From assembly GCA_022340775.1 (NCBI GenBank), contig JAJDNH010000166.1:1-60532 (forward strand): DNA of 60,532 nt, in the 5' to 3' direction. Origin of the DNA: Acidobacteriota bacterium. Its GTDB lineage: Bacteria; Acidobacteriota; Thermoanaerobaculia; Thermoanaerobaculales; Sulfomarinibacteraceae. Shown piece by piece: positions 50,750-59,900 of this stretch. Both the position numbers and the translations under genes were made by a program. Under the pieces are notes generated by a model that saw only the letters and a program-made list of their open reading frames with translations, ran no database searches and had not been told where the DNA came from. Positions within the stretch are counted from its first letter, which is position 1; each line of letters opens with the position of its first letter.

Positions 50750-51266
50750 CTGACTCCCTGCCGTTCGTATCGTCGGATTCTACAGCATCACGCCCGGATC
50801 ATCCGTCCGCAATCTACTGGAGGCCCAGCCGCGCTTAGGTCACTCCGGCGGCCGCGCGGTCGCGGGGCGACCGCCCGTCTCACGATTCCGGACAGTCGCA
50901 AAGCCACGAGAACAGATCACCGGCCCGACGGCGACTGCCCGGAATCGCTCGAGCCGCCTCTTTCAATCGTGAGGCCGATTCTCTGATCGCCAAGGGCCGA
51001 GATTGCCCCCCTTGACGTTTCTCGCCATCGCCAACCCCTCGTGAATGCCGTTCAGAGAAACATCAAGGACCGCACGTCCGGTTGAACTCCACATGCTCCG
51101 AAACGCAGTATAGGGGGGTACTCCGGGCGGGTGGGGGTCCTCTCACTCTTCACCCCTCAATCTCTGGGGCGGGTTGGGGATGCGTTTCCCGTCTTCCGTC
51201 TTCCGTTTCCCTTCCCCGGGCGGGTGGGGGCAACCTAATTACCTAGTCACTTAATCACTTACCGGG
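50750..51266. other. Long non-coding interval
   Basis: 517 bp without a credible gene. Contains a MITE-like end fragment (50792..50820), an inverted repeat GATTCCGGACAGTCG/CGACTGCCCGGAATC (50884-50898 with 50932-50946; 14 of 15 bases pair), CGGGCGGGTGGGGG written twice, short tandem GTCTTCC units near 51190, and octamer array C at its end. Confidence 0.6.
50792..50820 (-). repeat. MITE-like element, end fragment
   Basis: GCCCGGATCATCCGTCCGCAATCTACTGG matches one end of the family (compare GATCCGGGCT with CAGTAGATCGCG in copy 2). No second end is found within 200 bp, so this is a remnant. Confidence 0.5.
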
Positions 51267-51271
51267 TCACT
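51234..51271 (-). repeat. Octamer array C at a stop codon
   Basis: On the minus strand: AGTGACCCGGTA (51271-51260), then AGTGATTA, AGTGACTA and GGTAATTA (51259-51236), then GG and TTGCCCCC. The TGA stop of the gene at 51267 is inside the first unit. C-rich and purine-rich sequence follows, as in array B. Confidence 0.7.
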
Positions 51272-52013
51272 TCGTCTTCTTGGTGCCCCTCGTGGTCTTC
51301 TTCTCTGTGGGCTTTTCTGTCCCTGTGGCTTTCTTGGCAGCCTTGGCCTTTGTGGTTGCTGTCGCCTTCTTGGTACCCGCAGCCTTCTTAGTGGTCTTGG
51401 TGGCCTTGGTGGCCTTGGCGGTCGTCGCCTTCTTGCCGGTCTGGACGGTCTTCTTCTCCGGCTTTTTCGGCTTCGCGATGGCCGTGCCGCTCTCGTCATA
51501 GCCATCGAGCACCCCGTCGAGACCAGCCCAGAAGGTGCCGTCGGCGACCTTGAGGGTGGCAAGGTAGATGAGCGCCTGGTGGTCGTGCCCTTCGAGCAAC
51601 GCGGAGGCTGCCGTGGCCACCGTCTTGGGATCCGGGTTGTCGGCATCCTCGGGCAGGTCGAGCACACCGTCCTCGTGCGGCAGGCCGACGCCGTCCAGGA
51701 ACTCGACCAGCAGGTTCCGGCGCTGCACCATATGGAGGTGGAACAGGAACTGGAACAGCACCGGCTCAGGGAGGTCCTTGGCCAGGTGAGTCAGGCGACC
51801 AGCCACCATCTCCGCCGACAGCCGGCGCACCGACTGCATCCGGAACTTCAGCTCCTTGGCGAGCACCCCCTGCAGCGCCTGTCTGGCCTCTCCCTCCGCG
51901 TTCTCCCAGGTCACGGTGGCGGCGGAACGCTGCTCGTCCTCCGTCAACAGATCCCAGACGGCAAAGGCTCCACGATCCTCGACCGCTTCCTTGAGGCTTC
52001 GGGTGTCGGGCAT
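51267..52013 (-). CDS. Protein with conserved N-terminal domain and histone-H1-like Lys/Ala/Thr tail
   Basis: 248 aa. Residues 1-175 are an all-helical domain of unknown family (TRSLKEAVEDRGAFAVWDLLTEDEQRSAA...). Residues about 180-248 are low-complexity, full of KKAT, KAAK and TK, with no acidic stretch: a typical DNA-binding tail as in H1-like bacterial proteins (HctB or AlgP type). It may bind DNA or polyanions. The TGA stop lies in an octamer array. Start 52013 is preceded by GGGAGGGG. Confidence 0.75.
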   Translation of the reverse strand: MPDTRSLKEAVEDRGAFAVWDLLTEDEQRSAATVTWENAEGEARQALQGVLAKELKFRMQSVRRLSAEMVAGRLTHLAKDLPEPVLFQFLFHLHMVQRRNLLVEFLDGVGLPHEDGVLDLPEDADNPDPKTVATAASALLEGHDHQALIYLATLKVADGTFWAGLDGVLDGYDESGTAIAKPKKPEKKTVQTGKKATTAKATKATKTTKKAAGTKKATATTKAKAAKKATGTEKPTEKKTTRGTKKTK

Positions 52014-52066
52014 CTTCGTCCCCTCCCTTTCACAAGGACGATACCAGCGCGGGTCTCGGAGGACAA

Positions 52067-53443
52067 TCAGCGCGCCAACGCTCGTCCCTGGTGGAGACGC
52101 TGGATGACGTCACGGCGTTCATCGCGCAGACGCTCCGAGATGGCGACCGTAAACCGCGGGTCGGCCGGCTCCAGGCGACGCAACCTCTCAGGCAGCCGCG
52201 CTATCTCCGCCCCGGCCCTCCGTCTCGCGACAGTCAGCGGCTCGTTCCCGGCCTCGGTACGCTTGCCGTCACGCATCACGGGCACCAACAAGGGCTCACC
52301 CGGAAGCTCCTCGTCGGCGAGCGCGAGCGTGTCCCCAAGCGGCGTACCATCGTCATGGTGCCGTCTCCACACCTGCTTGACACCGGGCCACGTGTCCTTG
52401 TTGGCTGTGAGCTTGAGGCGCCCGAGGCCCTCCAACTCGGCCAGCTTGTAGGCGATGTCCAGAGAAGGAGCGTCGTTCGACGTTCCCATCCGGGTCCCCA
52501 CCCCGAAGGCATCGATCGGGGCCCCGTCAGCCAGCAAATGGGTAATCCGATACTCGTCCAAATCTCCCGATGCGAAGATCTTCAGGCTCGACAGCCCGGC
52601 CTGATCGAGGCGCCGTCGCGCCTCGCGGGAGAGCGCCACCAGATCGCCCGAATCGAGGCGAATCCCGCGTAGCCGACAGCCTTCTCCGAGCTCTGAAGCG
52701 AGGCGGACGGCTTCGTCGACACCTTCGAGCGTGTCGTAGGTGTCGACCAGCAGAACCGTCTCCGGGTACACAGCCGCGAAGCGCCGGAACGCCTCCATCT
52801 CGTCGTCAAGGGCCTGGATGAAGCTATGGGCCATCGTGCCAGTGATCGGGATTCCGTAGCGGCGTCCGGCGAGCACGTTCGAGGTCGCGGCCAGCCCCGC
52901 GATCCAGTACGCCCTGGCCCCCGCCAGGCCGGCGTCCGCACCGTGCATTCTCCGCAAGCCGAAGTCCACAACCCGCCTGCCGCGTGCACCCAGCAGCACG
53001 CGTGCCGCCTTCGACGCCAACATCGTCTGCAGGTGAACCTGGTTCATGAGCAGGGTCTCGATCAGCTGTGCCTGCGGCAGCGGCGCGGTCACCCGCAGCA
53101 ACGGCTCGAGAGCGAAGGCGACGGTGCCCTCCGGCATCGCGTCCACGTCCCCCGTGAACCGAAAGCCGCGTAGCTGCTCCAGGAACTCCGCCTCGAACAG
53201 GCCGGTCGACTCCAGGTAGGCGAGGTCGTCGGCTCCGAAGGACAGGTTTTCGAGGAGCTCGAGCACTGTGCCGAGACCGGCCGTCAGCAGGAAGTTGCGG
53301 CACTCCGGCAGGCGCCGGACGAACAGGTCGAAAGTCGCCGTCTGGTTCATCCCATACGTGTTGTACGCCTGCATCATCGTCAGCTCGTAAAGGTCAACGA
53401 GGAGGGCGACCGATGACAGACCGAACGGAGCATCCACGGTCAC
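52067..53443 (-). CDS. pncB: Nicotinate phosphoribosyltransferase
   Basis: 458 aa. SSVALLVDLYELTMMQAY and the later GTMAHSFIQALDDE contain the signature including the His that is phosphorylated in the family; RLDSGDLVALSREAR and KIFASGDLDEYRI follow. Converts nicotinate and PRPP to NaMN in NAD salvage. Normal length. GTG 53443 is preceded by GGAGG; the ATG at 53479 has no RBS and lies in an implausible Arg/His-rich stretch, so GTG is preferred. Divergent from the SDR at 53569. Confidence 0.95.
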   Translation of the reverse strand: MTVDAPFGLSSVALLVDLYELTMMQAYNTYGMNQTATFDLFVRRLPECRNFLLTAGLGTVLELLENLSFGADDLAYLESTGLFEAEFLEQLRGFRFTGDVDAMPEGTVAFALEPLLRVTAPLPQAQLIETLLMNQVHLQTMLASKAARVLLGARGRRVVDFGLRRMHGADAGLAGARAYWIAGLAATSNVLAGRRYGIPITGTMAHSFIQALDDEMEAFRRFAAVYPETVLLVDTYDTLEGVDEAVRLASELGEGCRLRGIRLDSGDLVALSREARRRLDQAGLSSLKIFASGDLDEYRITHLLADGAPIDAFGVGTRMGTSNDAPSLDIAYKLAELEGLGRLKLTANKDTWPGVKQVWRRHHDDGTPLGDTLALADEELPGEPLLVPVMRDGKRTEAGNEPLTVARRRAGAEIARLPERLRRLEPADPRFTVAISERLRDERRDVIQRLHQGRALAR

Positions 53444-53568
53444 GATCCCACCTCCGGATCGGTGATGCCGCCTCTGCATGCGGCCGAGGCCTCGCCGGGA
53501 GGCGGGCCAGTTTGCACATTGACGAATAGGGGGACGCCGACAAGCTGACGCATGGCTATACTCCCATC

Positions 53569-54360
53569 ATGAAGATCGTACCAGGCACGCCGGCACTGGT
53601 GACCGGCGCCTCCTCTGGGATCGGACGCGAGGTGGCACTGTCCCTGGGTCGCAGGCACTGCCGTGTCGCACTCGTCGCGCGGCGGCGCGAGGCACTGGAG
53701 GAAGTCGCCGAGGGCGTCGCCGACGCCGGGGGGGAGCCGCTGGTCGCACCTGCGGACGTCGCTGACGAGGGCGCGCTCGCAGAGTCCGTGGGCCGGACGG
53801 TGGAGGCATTCGGTGGCCTTCGTCTGGTCGTGGCCAACGCCGGCCTCGGGCGCTACGCGCTGGTCGAGGCACAGGCGCCGCAGATGGCCGAGCAGCTGAT
53901 CCGCGTCAACTACCTGGGCACGGTTGCAACCGTCCGTCACGCCCTCCCCCACTTGCTGGCAGCCACACCCTCGCACGCGGTAGCTGTGGCCTCCTCCGCA
54001 GGACTGATCAGCCACCGCATGAGCTCGGCCTACAGCGCGTCCAAAGCAGCGGTGATCCAGTACCTGGCCGGCCTGCGCCTCGAGGTGCTGGATCGCGGTG
54101 TCGGTGTCACCTGGGTATGCCCGGGCCCGGTTGACACCCCCTACTTCGACCAGTCGAACCTCGATCCCGATCGGGACCTGCCACTGCTCGCACGCCGACT
54201 CGTCCGCCGTCTGCAGCCGGACGAGGTGGCGAGGGCTCTCGTGCGAGCCGTTGAGAGAAACCGCCCCGAGGTCACGCTGCCGGCGATGATGCGTTTCTTC
54301 GTCTGGACCCGGCGCATGACACCCAGGCTGGCCGACTGGATGATCCGCAGATTTCCTTAA
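53569..54360 (+). CDS. Short-chain dehydrogenase/reductase
   Basis: 263 aa. TGASSGIG near residue 12, VANAG, catalytic YSASK, and a C-terminal extension ending with MMRFFVWTRRMTPRLADWMIRRFP, a positively charged amphipathic end that may touch membrane. Like the bacterial DHRS7-type reductases that act on lipids or steroids. The start ATG 53569 lies just after a CATACTCCCATC context without a strong Shine-Dalgarno. Substrate unknown. Confidence 0.87.
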   Translation: MKIVPGTPALVTGASSGIGREVALSLGRRHCRVALVARRREALEEVAEGVADAGGEPLVAPADVADEGALAESVGRTVEAFGGLRLVVANAGLGRYALVEAQAPQMAEQLIRVNYLGTVATVRHALPHLLAATPSHAVAVASSAGLISHRMSSAYSASKAAVIQYLAGLRLEVLDRGVGVTWVCPGPVDTPYFDQSNLDPDRDLPLLARRLVRRLQPDEVARALVRAVERNRPEVTLPAMMRFFVWTRRMTPRLADWMIRRFP

Positions 54361-54714
54361 CCCGCGTTGGCCCCCTCGAGGGATGCAGCCGCAGATCACA
54401 GGTCCGCCATACCCCGGTCCCCTCACCAAGGACGGTCCCGCGGTGGGGCGGGGATGGGACTGAAGGCGGCAAACGGCCACCCCGCCGCGGGCCAGGAAAC
54501 CAAGAAATCTCAAAGACTAGAGTCCGGAGAATCTTCGAGCCCGGGTTATCCGGGCGCGATCGTAGCGAGAGCGGCGAGACGCTTGTCAGGGCTGGGATCT
54601 GAGCGTCGAGCTGCCGGAGGCATACTCCCTGTATGTTGAGGACAGCGAGACGCAAAGAGCACGGCCCTGGCTGGCGTTTCGTCGCTCGCAGTAGTTCGGA
54701 ACGGATGAGCCGGG
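54361..54714. other. Repeat-filled interval between convergent genes
   Basis: Contains the second interspersed repeat (54392..54475) and MITE-like copy 3 (54538..54716). No gene seen. Confidence 0.6.
54392..54475 (+). repeat. Second interspersed repeat, copy 2
   Basis: Same motif as 46101..46195: AGATCACAGGTCCGCC, CCCCTCACCA and CGGTCCCGCGGTGGGGCGGGG. About 60 bp before MITE-like copy 3. Confidence 0.6.
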
Positions 54715-54716
54715 CT
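54538..54716 (+). repeat. MITE-like element, copy 3 (179 bp)
   Basis: Full-length copy: AGCCCGGGTTATCCG at the 5' end and CGGATGAGCCGGGCT at the 3' end are 15-bp imperfect inverted repeats (13 of 15 match). Central hairpin at 54604..54652. The 3' CT plus the next A is the complement of the TAG stop of the gene at 54715. Confidence 0.82.
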
Positions 54717-55794
54717 AAACGAGGTACTCGCCGTCCTTGATGATCTCGATGCTGCGACCGTCCGCGTGCAGGATCGCCGCACGTCGCACCTGCACGGGGT
54801 TGCCCTTGGCGTAGACGATGTCCTGATGGACGACCGTCTCCGGCGACCGGAAGTCGGCGACTCCGGTCACCCCGCCGAGGTGGTCGGAACGGCCGAACGC
54901 CCAGTGGAAACCGGCCTTCTCGTCCTCGAGCACGTTGCCGGTAACGGCCGCGCGCTCGTTGACGCCGAACGCGACCTCGGCGATGTTGGCCCGCGTCGGA
55001 TCCTCACTGAACATCTCGGCGTAACGATCTGCCACCGATCCCTCGCCCTCGACCATCTGGACACGGTTGGCGCTGACGTGGAAGAGGATGGTCTGCCCCT
55101 CCTCGATCACCGGGATCACGCCTGCCGTCCAAGAAGGATCACCCTCCAGCTCGCCCTCGTACGGAACCTCGAAGGTCTCGCCGGAGGGGAGATTGATGAT
55201 GCGGTCGCCCTCCTTGAAACGCGGCAGGAAGCCATCATCGACCTCTGCCACGCGGTGGCGAAGGTCGAACCAACAGCGGTGACCGGTGGAAAACTCGACA
55301 TCGCACAGGCTCGCTCCGCGCATCGCCTCCGCGATCTCCTGGCACCGGCGGGCGACCTCGGCGTAGTTGGCGGCCAGCGCGGATTCCTCCATCCGTTTGA
55401 GCACTCCGGGCATCGATGCGGCCCTGAAGTCCTCCTTCTTCTCGGCCATGATCGACAGCGGAGCGGTGGCCGAGTACTCGGTCATCGCGATCACCAGGGT
55501 CGAGGCCACCAGGGTCGGCAGCAGCTCGACCTCGGCGCCCTCCAGCCACCCGACAGCGGGCAGATCGGCGTTGTTGGCCCCGGTGGCCGGAAAGCTGAGC
55601 ATCGGGTTAACCGTAAAGGCGCGCTCGTGGGCGAGGCGCGCCATCGCCTCCCGCCACTCCTCGGCCATCTGCCGCCGTTCACGCCACTCGGCGTTATCGG
55701 AGATCCCGTCGTGAGGAAGGTCCACAGCTACCGTGACCACCTCGTCAGGCTGTGGGTCGAAGACGTCGACCAGAAGCTTCTCGAGATTGAACAT
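54715..55794 (-). CDS. M29-type aminopeptidase (thermophilic metalloprotease family)
   Basis: 359 aa. Layout fits M29 peptidases (AmpS/aminopeptidase T): MFNLEKLLVDVFDPQPDEVVTVAVDLP, helical middle, then a metal-binding C-terminal half with SGETFEVPYEGEL, ANIAEVAFGVNERA, KAGFHWAFGRSDHLGG and the late HQDIVY. Conserved Glu, His and Asp ligands appear present. Cytoplasmic, removes N-terminal residues. ATG 55794 has GGAGGG five bases upstream; the longer frame to 56490 overlaps the divergent gene. The TAG stop lies on the end of MITE-like copy 3. Confidence 0.82.
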   Translation of the reverse strand: MFNLEKLLVDVFDPQPDEVVTVAVDLPHDGISDNAEWRERRQMAEEWREAMARLAHERAFTVNPMLSFPATGANNADLPAVGWLEGAEVELLPTLVASTLVIAMTEYSATAPLSIMAEKKEDFRAASMPGVLKRMEESALAANYAEVARRCQEIAEAMRGASLCDVEFSTGHRCWFDLRHRVAEVDDGFLPRFKEGDRIINLPSGETFEVPYEGELEGDPSWTAGVIPVIEEGQTILFHVSANRVQMVEGEGSVADRYAEMFSEDPTRANIAEVAFGVNERAAVTGNVLEDEKAGFHWAFGRSDHLGGVTGVADFRSPETVVHQDIVYAKGNPVQVRRAAILHADGRSIEIIKDGEYLV

Positions 55795-55884
55795 CCAGCC
55801 CTCCAGCTGATTCAATCCGGGCACCTCGCCGTGCCGCGGGGTGCCAATTGTACTCCCGCCGTCGGTTCGCGCTATTCTCCCGGC

Positions 55885-56844
55885 ATGATGAGCGACGACT
55901 CCGCCGCCAACCTCACCGCCGCCGTGGTCGGCACCGGGCATCTCGGCCGCCATCACGTGCGGATTCTGGCCGGCATGGCCGGCATCGACTTCCTCGGCGC
56001 GTTCGACGCCGATGCCGCCCGGCTGCGCGAGATCGCGGCCGAGCATCGGGTGACGGCTCTGGCCGATCTCAACGCCGCGGCAGGGGCCGACATCGTGGTC
56101 GTGGCGACGCCCACCGTCACCCATCGCGAGGTCGCCGGCCGGCTCCTCAGCCGCGGGTGCCACGTTCTGGTGGAGAAACCGATCGCTGCTTCGGTCACCG
56201 AGGCCCGCGAGCTGGTCGAGCTCGCACGCCGCGAAAACCGCGTTTTGGCCGTGGGCCACGTGGAGTACCACAACCCAGCGGTTCAGGCCGCGCTCGGTCT
56301 CGCGGGCGGCGTCCGCTACCTGGAGGCGCAGAGGCTGTCCCCGTTCACCGCACGCTCCGTCGACGTCGACGTCCTGCTCGATCTGATGATTCACGACATC
56401 CAGATCACCCTTGCAGTCGCGGCCGAGGAGCCGTCCGAGATCCGTGCGGTCGGCGTCCCCGTGCTCACCGACAAGGTCGACCTCTGTCACGCGTGGATCG
56501 AGTTCCCGTGCGGTTTGGTAGCCAACCTCACCGCCAGCCGGGTGTCGGCGGAGAGGGTGCGCAAGCTGCGTCTGTTCGCCCGCGACAGCTACTTCTCGGT
56601 CGACTACGCGGAGCAGTCCGTGAGCGCCGCGCAGCTCCTGCGCTCAGAGACCGGCACGCAGATCGCGCCGCGCCCGGTCGAAGTGTCACCGAGAGAACCG
56701 CTGGCCGCCGAGCTGGTCGCCTTCGTGGCACGCTGCCGGGGCGAGGCGGCCCCGATCGTCGACGGCGAGACCGGCACCAGCGCCCTCGCCGCCGCGATCC
56801 GCATCCGCGAGCAGGTCGAGCATAGGCAGCTCCCCCCCCGCTGA
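55885..56844 (+). CDS. Gfo/Idh/MocA-family oxidoreductase
   Basis: 319 aa. Rossmann start AAVVGTGHLGRHHVRIL, then VVVATPTVTHREVAGRLLSRGCHVLVEKPIAA with the conserved EKP Lys, and HVEYHNPAV and DLMIHDIQI in the C-terminal part. GTGHLGRHH resembles GnnA-type UDP-GlcNAc 3-dehydrogenases of lipid A amino-sugar synthesis, so a nucleotide-sugar substrate is likely. Two ATGs in tandem at 55885. Divergent from the M29 gene (90 bp). Confidence 0.88.
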   Translation: MMSDDSAANLTAAVVGTGHLGRHHVRILAGMAGIDFLGAFDADAARLREIAAEHRVTALADLNAAAGADIVVVATPTVTHREVAGRLLSRGCHVLVEKPIAASVTEARELVELARRENRVLAVGHVEYHNPAVQAALGLAGGVRYLEAQRLSPFTARSVDVDVLLDLMIHDIQITLAVAAEEPSEIRAVGVPVLTDKVDLCHAWIEFPCGLVANLTASRVSAERVRKLRLFARDSYFSVDYAEQSVSAAQLLRSETGTQIAPRPVEVSPREPLAAELVAFVARCRGEAAPIVDGETGTSALAAAIRIREQVEHRQLPPR

Positions 56845-56904
56845 GTGCCACCATCCGGCGAGCCCAACCAACGTGGAGTGGGGTTGTTGCCCGGCGAAAA
56901 GCGA

Positions 56905-56932
56905 GCGGGGAAGCGCTCGCGCGCTCCCCCGC
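56905..56932. terminator. Hairpin between convergent genes
   Basis: Arms GCGGGGAAGCGC and GCGCTCCCCCGC with one A-C mismatch around TCGC, midway between stops 56844 (plus) and 56958 (minus). Probable shared terminator. Confidence 0.6.
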
Positions 56933-56957
56933 CTACTTGTTGGGTCGAAGTGAGTCC

Positions 56958-59900
56958 CTACGGCTGGCCTTCGGGAGGATAGGCCGGCAGCAGCGGAGGA
57001 GGCGGCGGCAGCTCCATCGGGTGCGCCTTCAGCTTGTCCAGGATGACCTGGATCCCCTTCTCGAGCTGGACATCCTTGCCAGCCATCACGTCGCCCGGGA
57101 GGTTGTCGACCTCGATGTCCGGGTCAACGCCGTGGTTCTCGATCACCCACTGCGAGTGGAGTCCGTAGAGCGAGTCCTCCGGAATCGTGATGTAGCCGCC
57201 GTCTAGGAGCGGCCAGTAGCCGCGGATGCCGCGAACACCGCCCCAGGTTCTCAGCCCAATCACCGGACCGAGCCCGTAGTGCTTGAAGTAGTACGGGAAG
57301 ATATCCCCGTCGGAAGCCGAGTAGTGGTTGTCCAGGCACACCATGTACCCGTGCATCACCTGCTCGGGAATCTTGAACCGCTGACGCTCGCGGTTGGTCG
57401 CCATGCCGACCAGCACACGGCGCAGGCGCTCGAGAACGATCTGATCGATCTCGCCGCCACCGTTCCAACGCACGTCCACGATCAGGCCCTGCTTCTGGGT
57501 CTGGGGGTAGAACTGACTGATGAACTGCTCCATGCCGACGTCTTCCATATCCGACAGGTACAGGTAGCCGATCTTGCCGCCCGACGCTTTGCTGACCAGG
57601 TCACGGTTGTGGTCGATCCACGCCGCCAGCCTCAGGTTGAGCTCGTCGCCGATCGGCTTGACGGTGACCTGCCGCCGGTTCGTGCCCTTGGCGTCATCCG
57701 CGACGGTCAGCGTCACCGTACGGTGGAGTGTGCTGACGAAGAGACTGTATGGGTTCGTCGGAGCCTCGAGCTCTCGCCCGTCGACAGCGAGCAGGAAGTC
57801 GCCCTGTTTGACGTCGACACCGGGCTCGGTGAGCGGAGAGCGCAGCTCCTCGCGGGAGTTGTCGCCGGCGTATATCTTCTGGAAGTAGTACCGGCCCGAG
57901 CTCCGGTCGAGGGCGAAGTCCACCCCGAGCAGCCCGGTCGGAACGTCCGGGGTCTTGAACCTGTCGCCGCCGCCGACGTAGGTGTGGGAGTTGTGCAGCT
58001 CGCCGATGGCCTCGCCGATAAGGTAGTTCAGATCCTCGCGGCACGCCATCTTGGGGAGGAGCTTCTCGTACTTGGTGCGCACCGCGTCCCAATCGACGCC
58101 GTTCATCTTGGGGTTGAAAAAGAAGTCACGTTCGAGACGCCAGGCCTCGTGGAACATCTCTTTCCACTCCTGGACGGGGTCGATCTGAACACGCATGCCT
58201 GAGAGGTCGAGCTCGTGGGTTTCGGCCTTTCTCCTGGCGGGGTTCTTGTCCGGGCGCGACTCTGCGATGGTGTACGTCTTCTTGTGCGCGTACAGGACGC
58301 TGTTCCCGTCGGCGCTCAGCACGTAGGCGTCGACCGGCTCGGCAAGAACGTGGTCCTTGCGGTCCTTCATCTCGAAGACATGGAGCTGGGGTTGCTCGCC
58401 GGCCAGCGGCTTTGCCATCGTCCGGATGGGAACGGTCCGGTAGTAGACGCGACCCTCGGCCGCAGCCAGCTCGTCGATGTTGCCCGACGGGATCGGAAGC
58501 GGCACAACCCGCTGCATCAGACCGTCGAGGTCGATGCGGATGGGAGCGATCGCACCCGGTTTCCAGGTTTCCTGCTCCTTTACCTTCGCAGCCTCCGGCG
58601 CCCCCTCATCCGAACGCGGTGCGAACGGCGACGCCTCGTCCTTGCGCAGGGTCGCCACGTATACCCCGGCCATCTTCAACGTCGCGACGTTGAACTCGCT
58701 CTGGCTCCAGACCGGGTTAGGGTGGCGGTCCGAGGCGAAGTACAGGTACTTGCCGTCCGGGCTGAACACCGGATCGTAGTCGTTGCTCATGGTGCCACTG
58801 ACGACGGTGGACCTGCCGTCCTTCACGCTGTAGAGGTAGATCCGCCCCATGTAGGTCGAAGCGTCGTCATCCGAGCCCATGTCCTCGGTTCCGGCCTTGG
58901 AGTAGGCCAGCCAGAGGCCGTCGGGCGACCAGCTGAAGTGATGGACCTCCTCGTGCTTGTCCTGGTCCACCCGAACCAGCTTGCGGTCCTTGATGGTCAG
59001 GATCCACAGCACGTGGTCGCTGTCGGAGAAGGCCACCCTGGTGCTGTCCGGCGACCATACCGGGCCGTAGAGGTAGCCGGCCTTGCGGTCGGTCAGGATG
59101 GTCTCGGCGCCCGAGCCGTCGGCCGGACGGATCGCGATCTGCGCCTGGCCCCTCCGATCGGTCGCATACGCCACCCAGGCGCCGTCGGGCGACCAGGCGG
59201 GGTACATCTCGCGCGCATTCGACGTCCGGGTCAGGTCGCGCGTGTTGCCATGCTTGGCGGGCACCGTGAACACGTCACCGCGCGCTCCGAACAGGGCGCG
59301 CTTGCCGTTGGGCGACAGCTCCATGGAGTGAATCGTCTTGGCGGCGGACGCCCACCGCGGGCGAGTCCGCACGCCGTCGGTCGGCACCGTCACCTCGAGC
59401 TTGTGGAGCTTCTCGGAGGGCAGGTCGATGACGTACAGCGAGCCACCGTCCTGGAACACGATCCCGGAGTCGCCGAGGCTCGGCCAGTCCACATCGTAGT
59501 CCTTGAAGTGGGTCAGCTGGCGGAAGCTCTTGCCGTCGAGGTCGTAGGCCCAGATATTGAGCCGCTTCTCCGGCCCCCGGTCAGACGCGAAGTAGATCGT
59601 GTTGTGGTACCACATGGGGTCGGTGTCCGTGCCCTTCCACGTGGTCACCCGCTCGGCCTTGTGAGTCTTGAAGTCATAGATCCAGATGTCCTGCGCGAGG
59701 CCGCCGCGGTAGGACTTCCAAGTCCTGAAGTTGCGGAAGATACGATTGTAGGCAATCTTCGTCCCGTCTGGGCTGTAGGATGTCATCCCACCCTTCGGAA
59801 CTGGGAGCTGCGTCGGCAGGCCGCCGTTCGCAGGAACCAGGAACAACCGTCCGAACCACGAGTTGAAGGTGTCTCGGCGCGACAGCATGAGGACGTTCTT

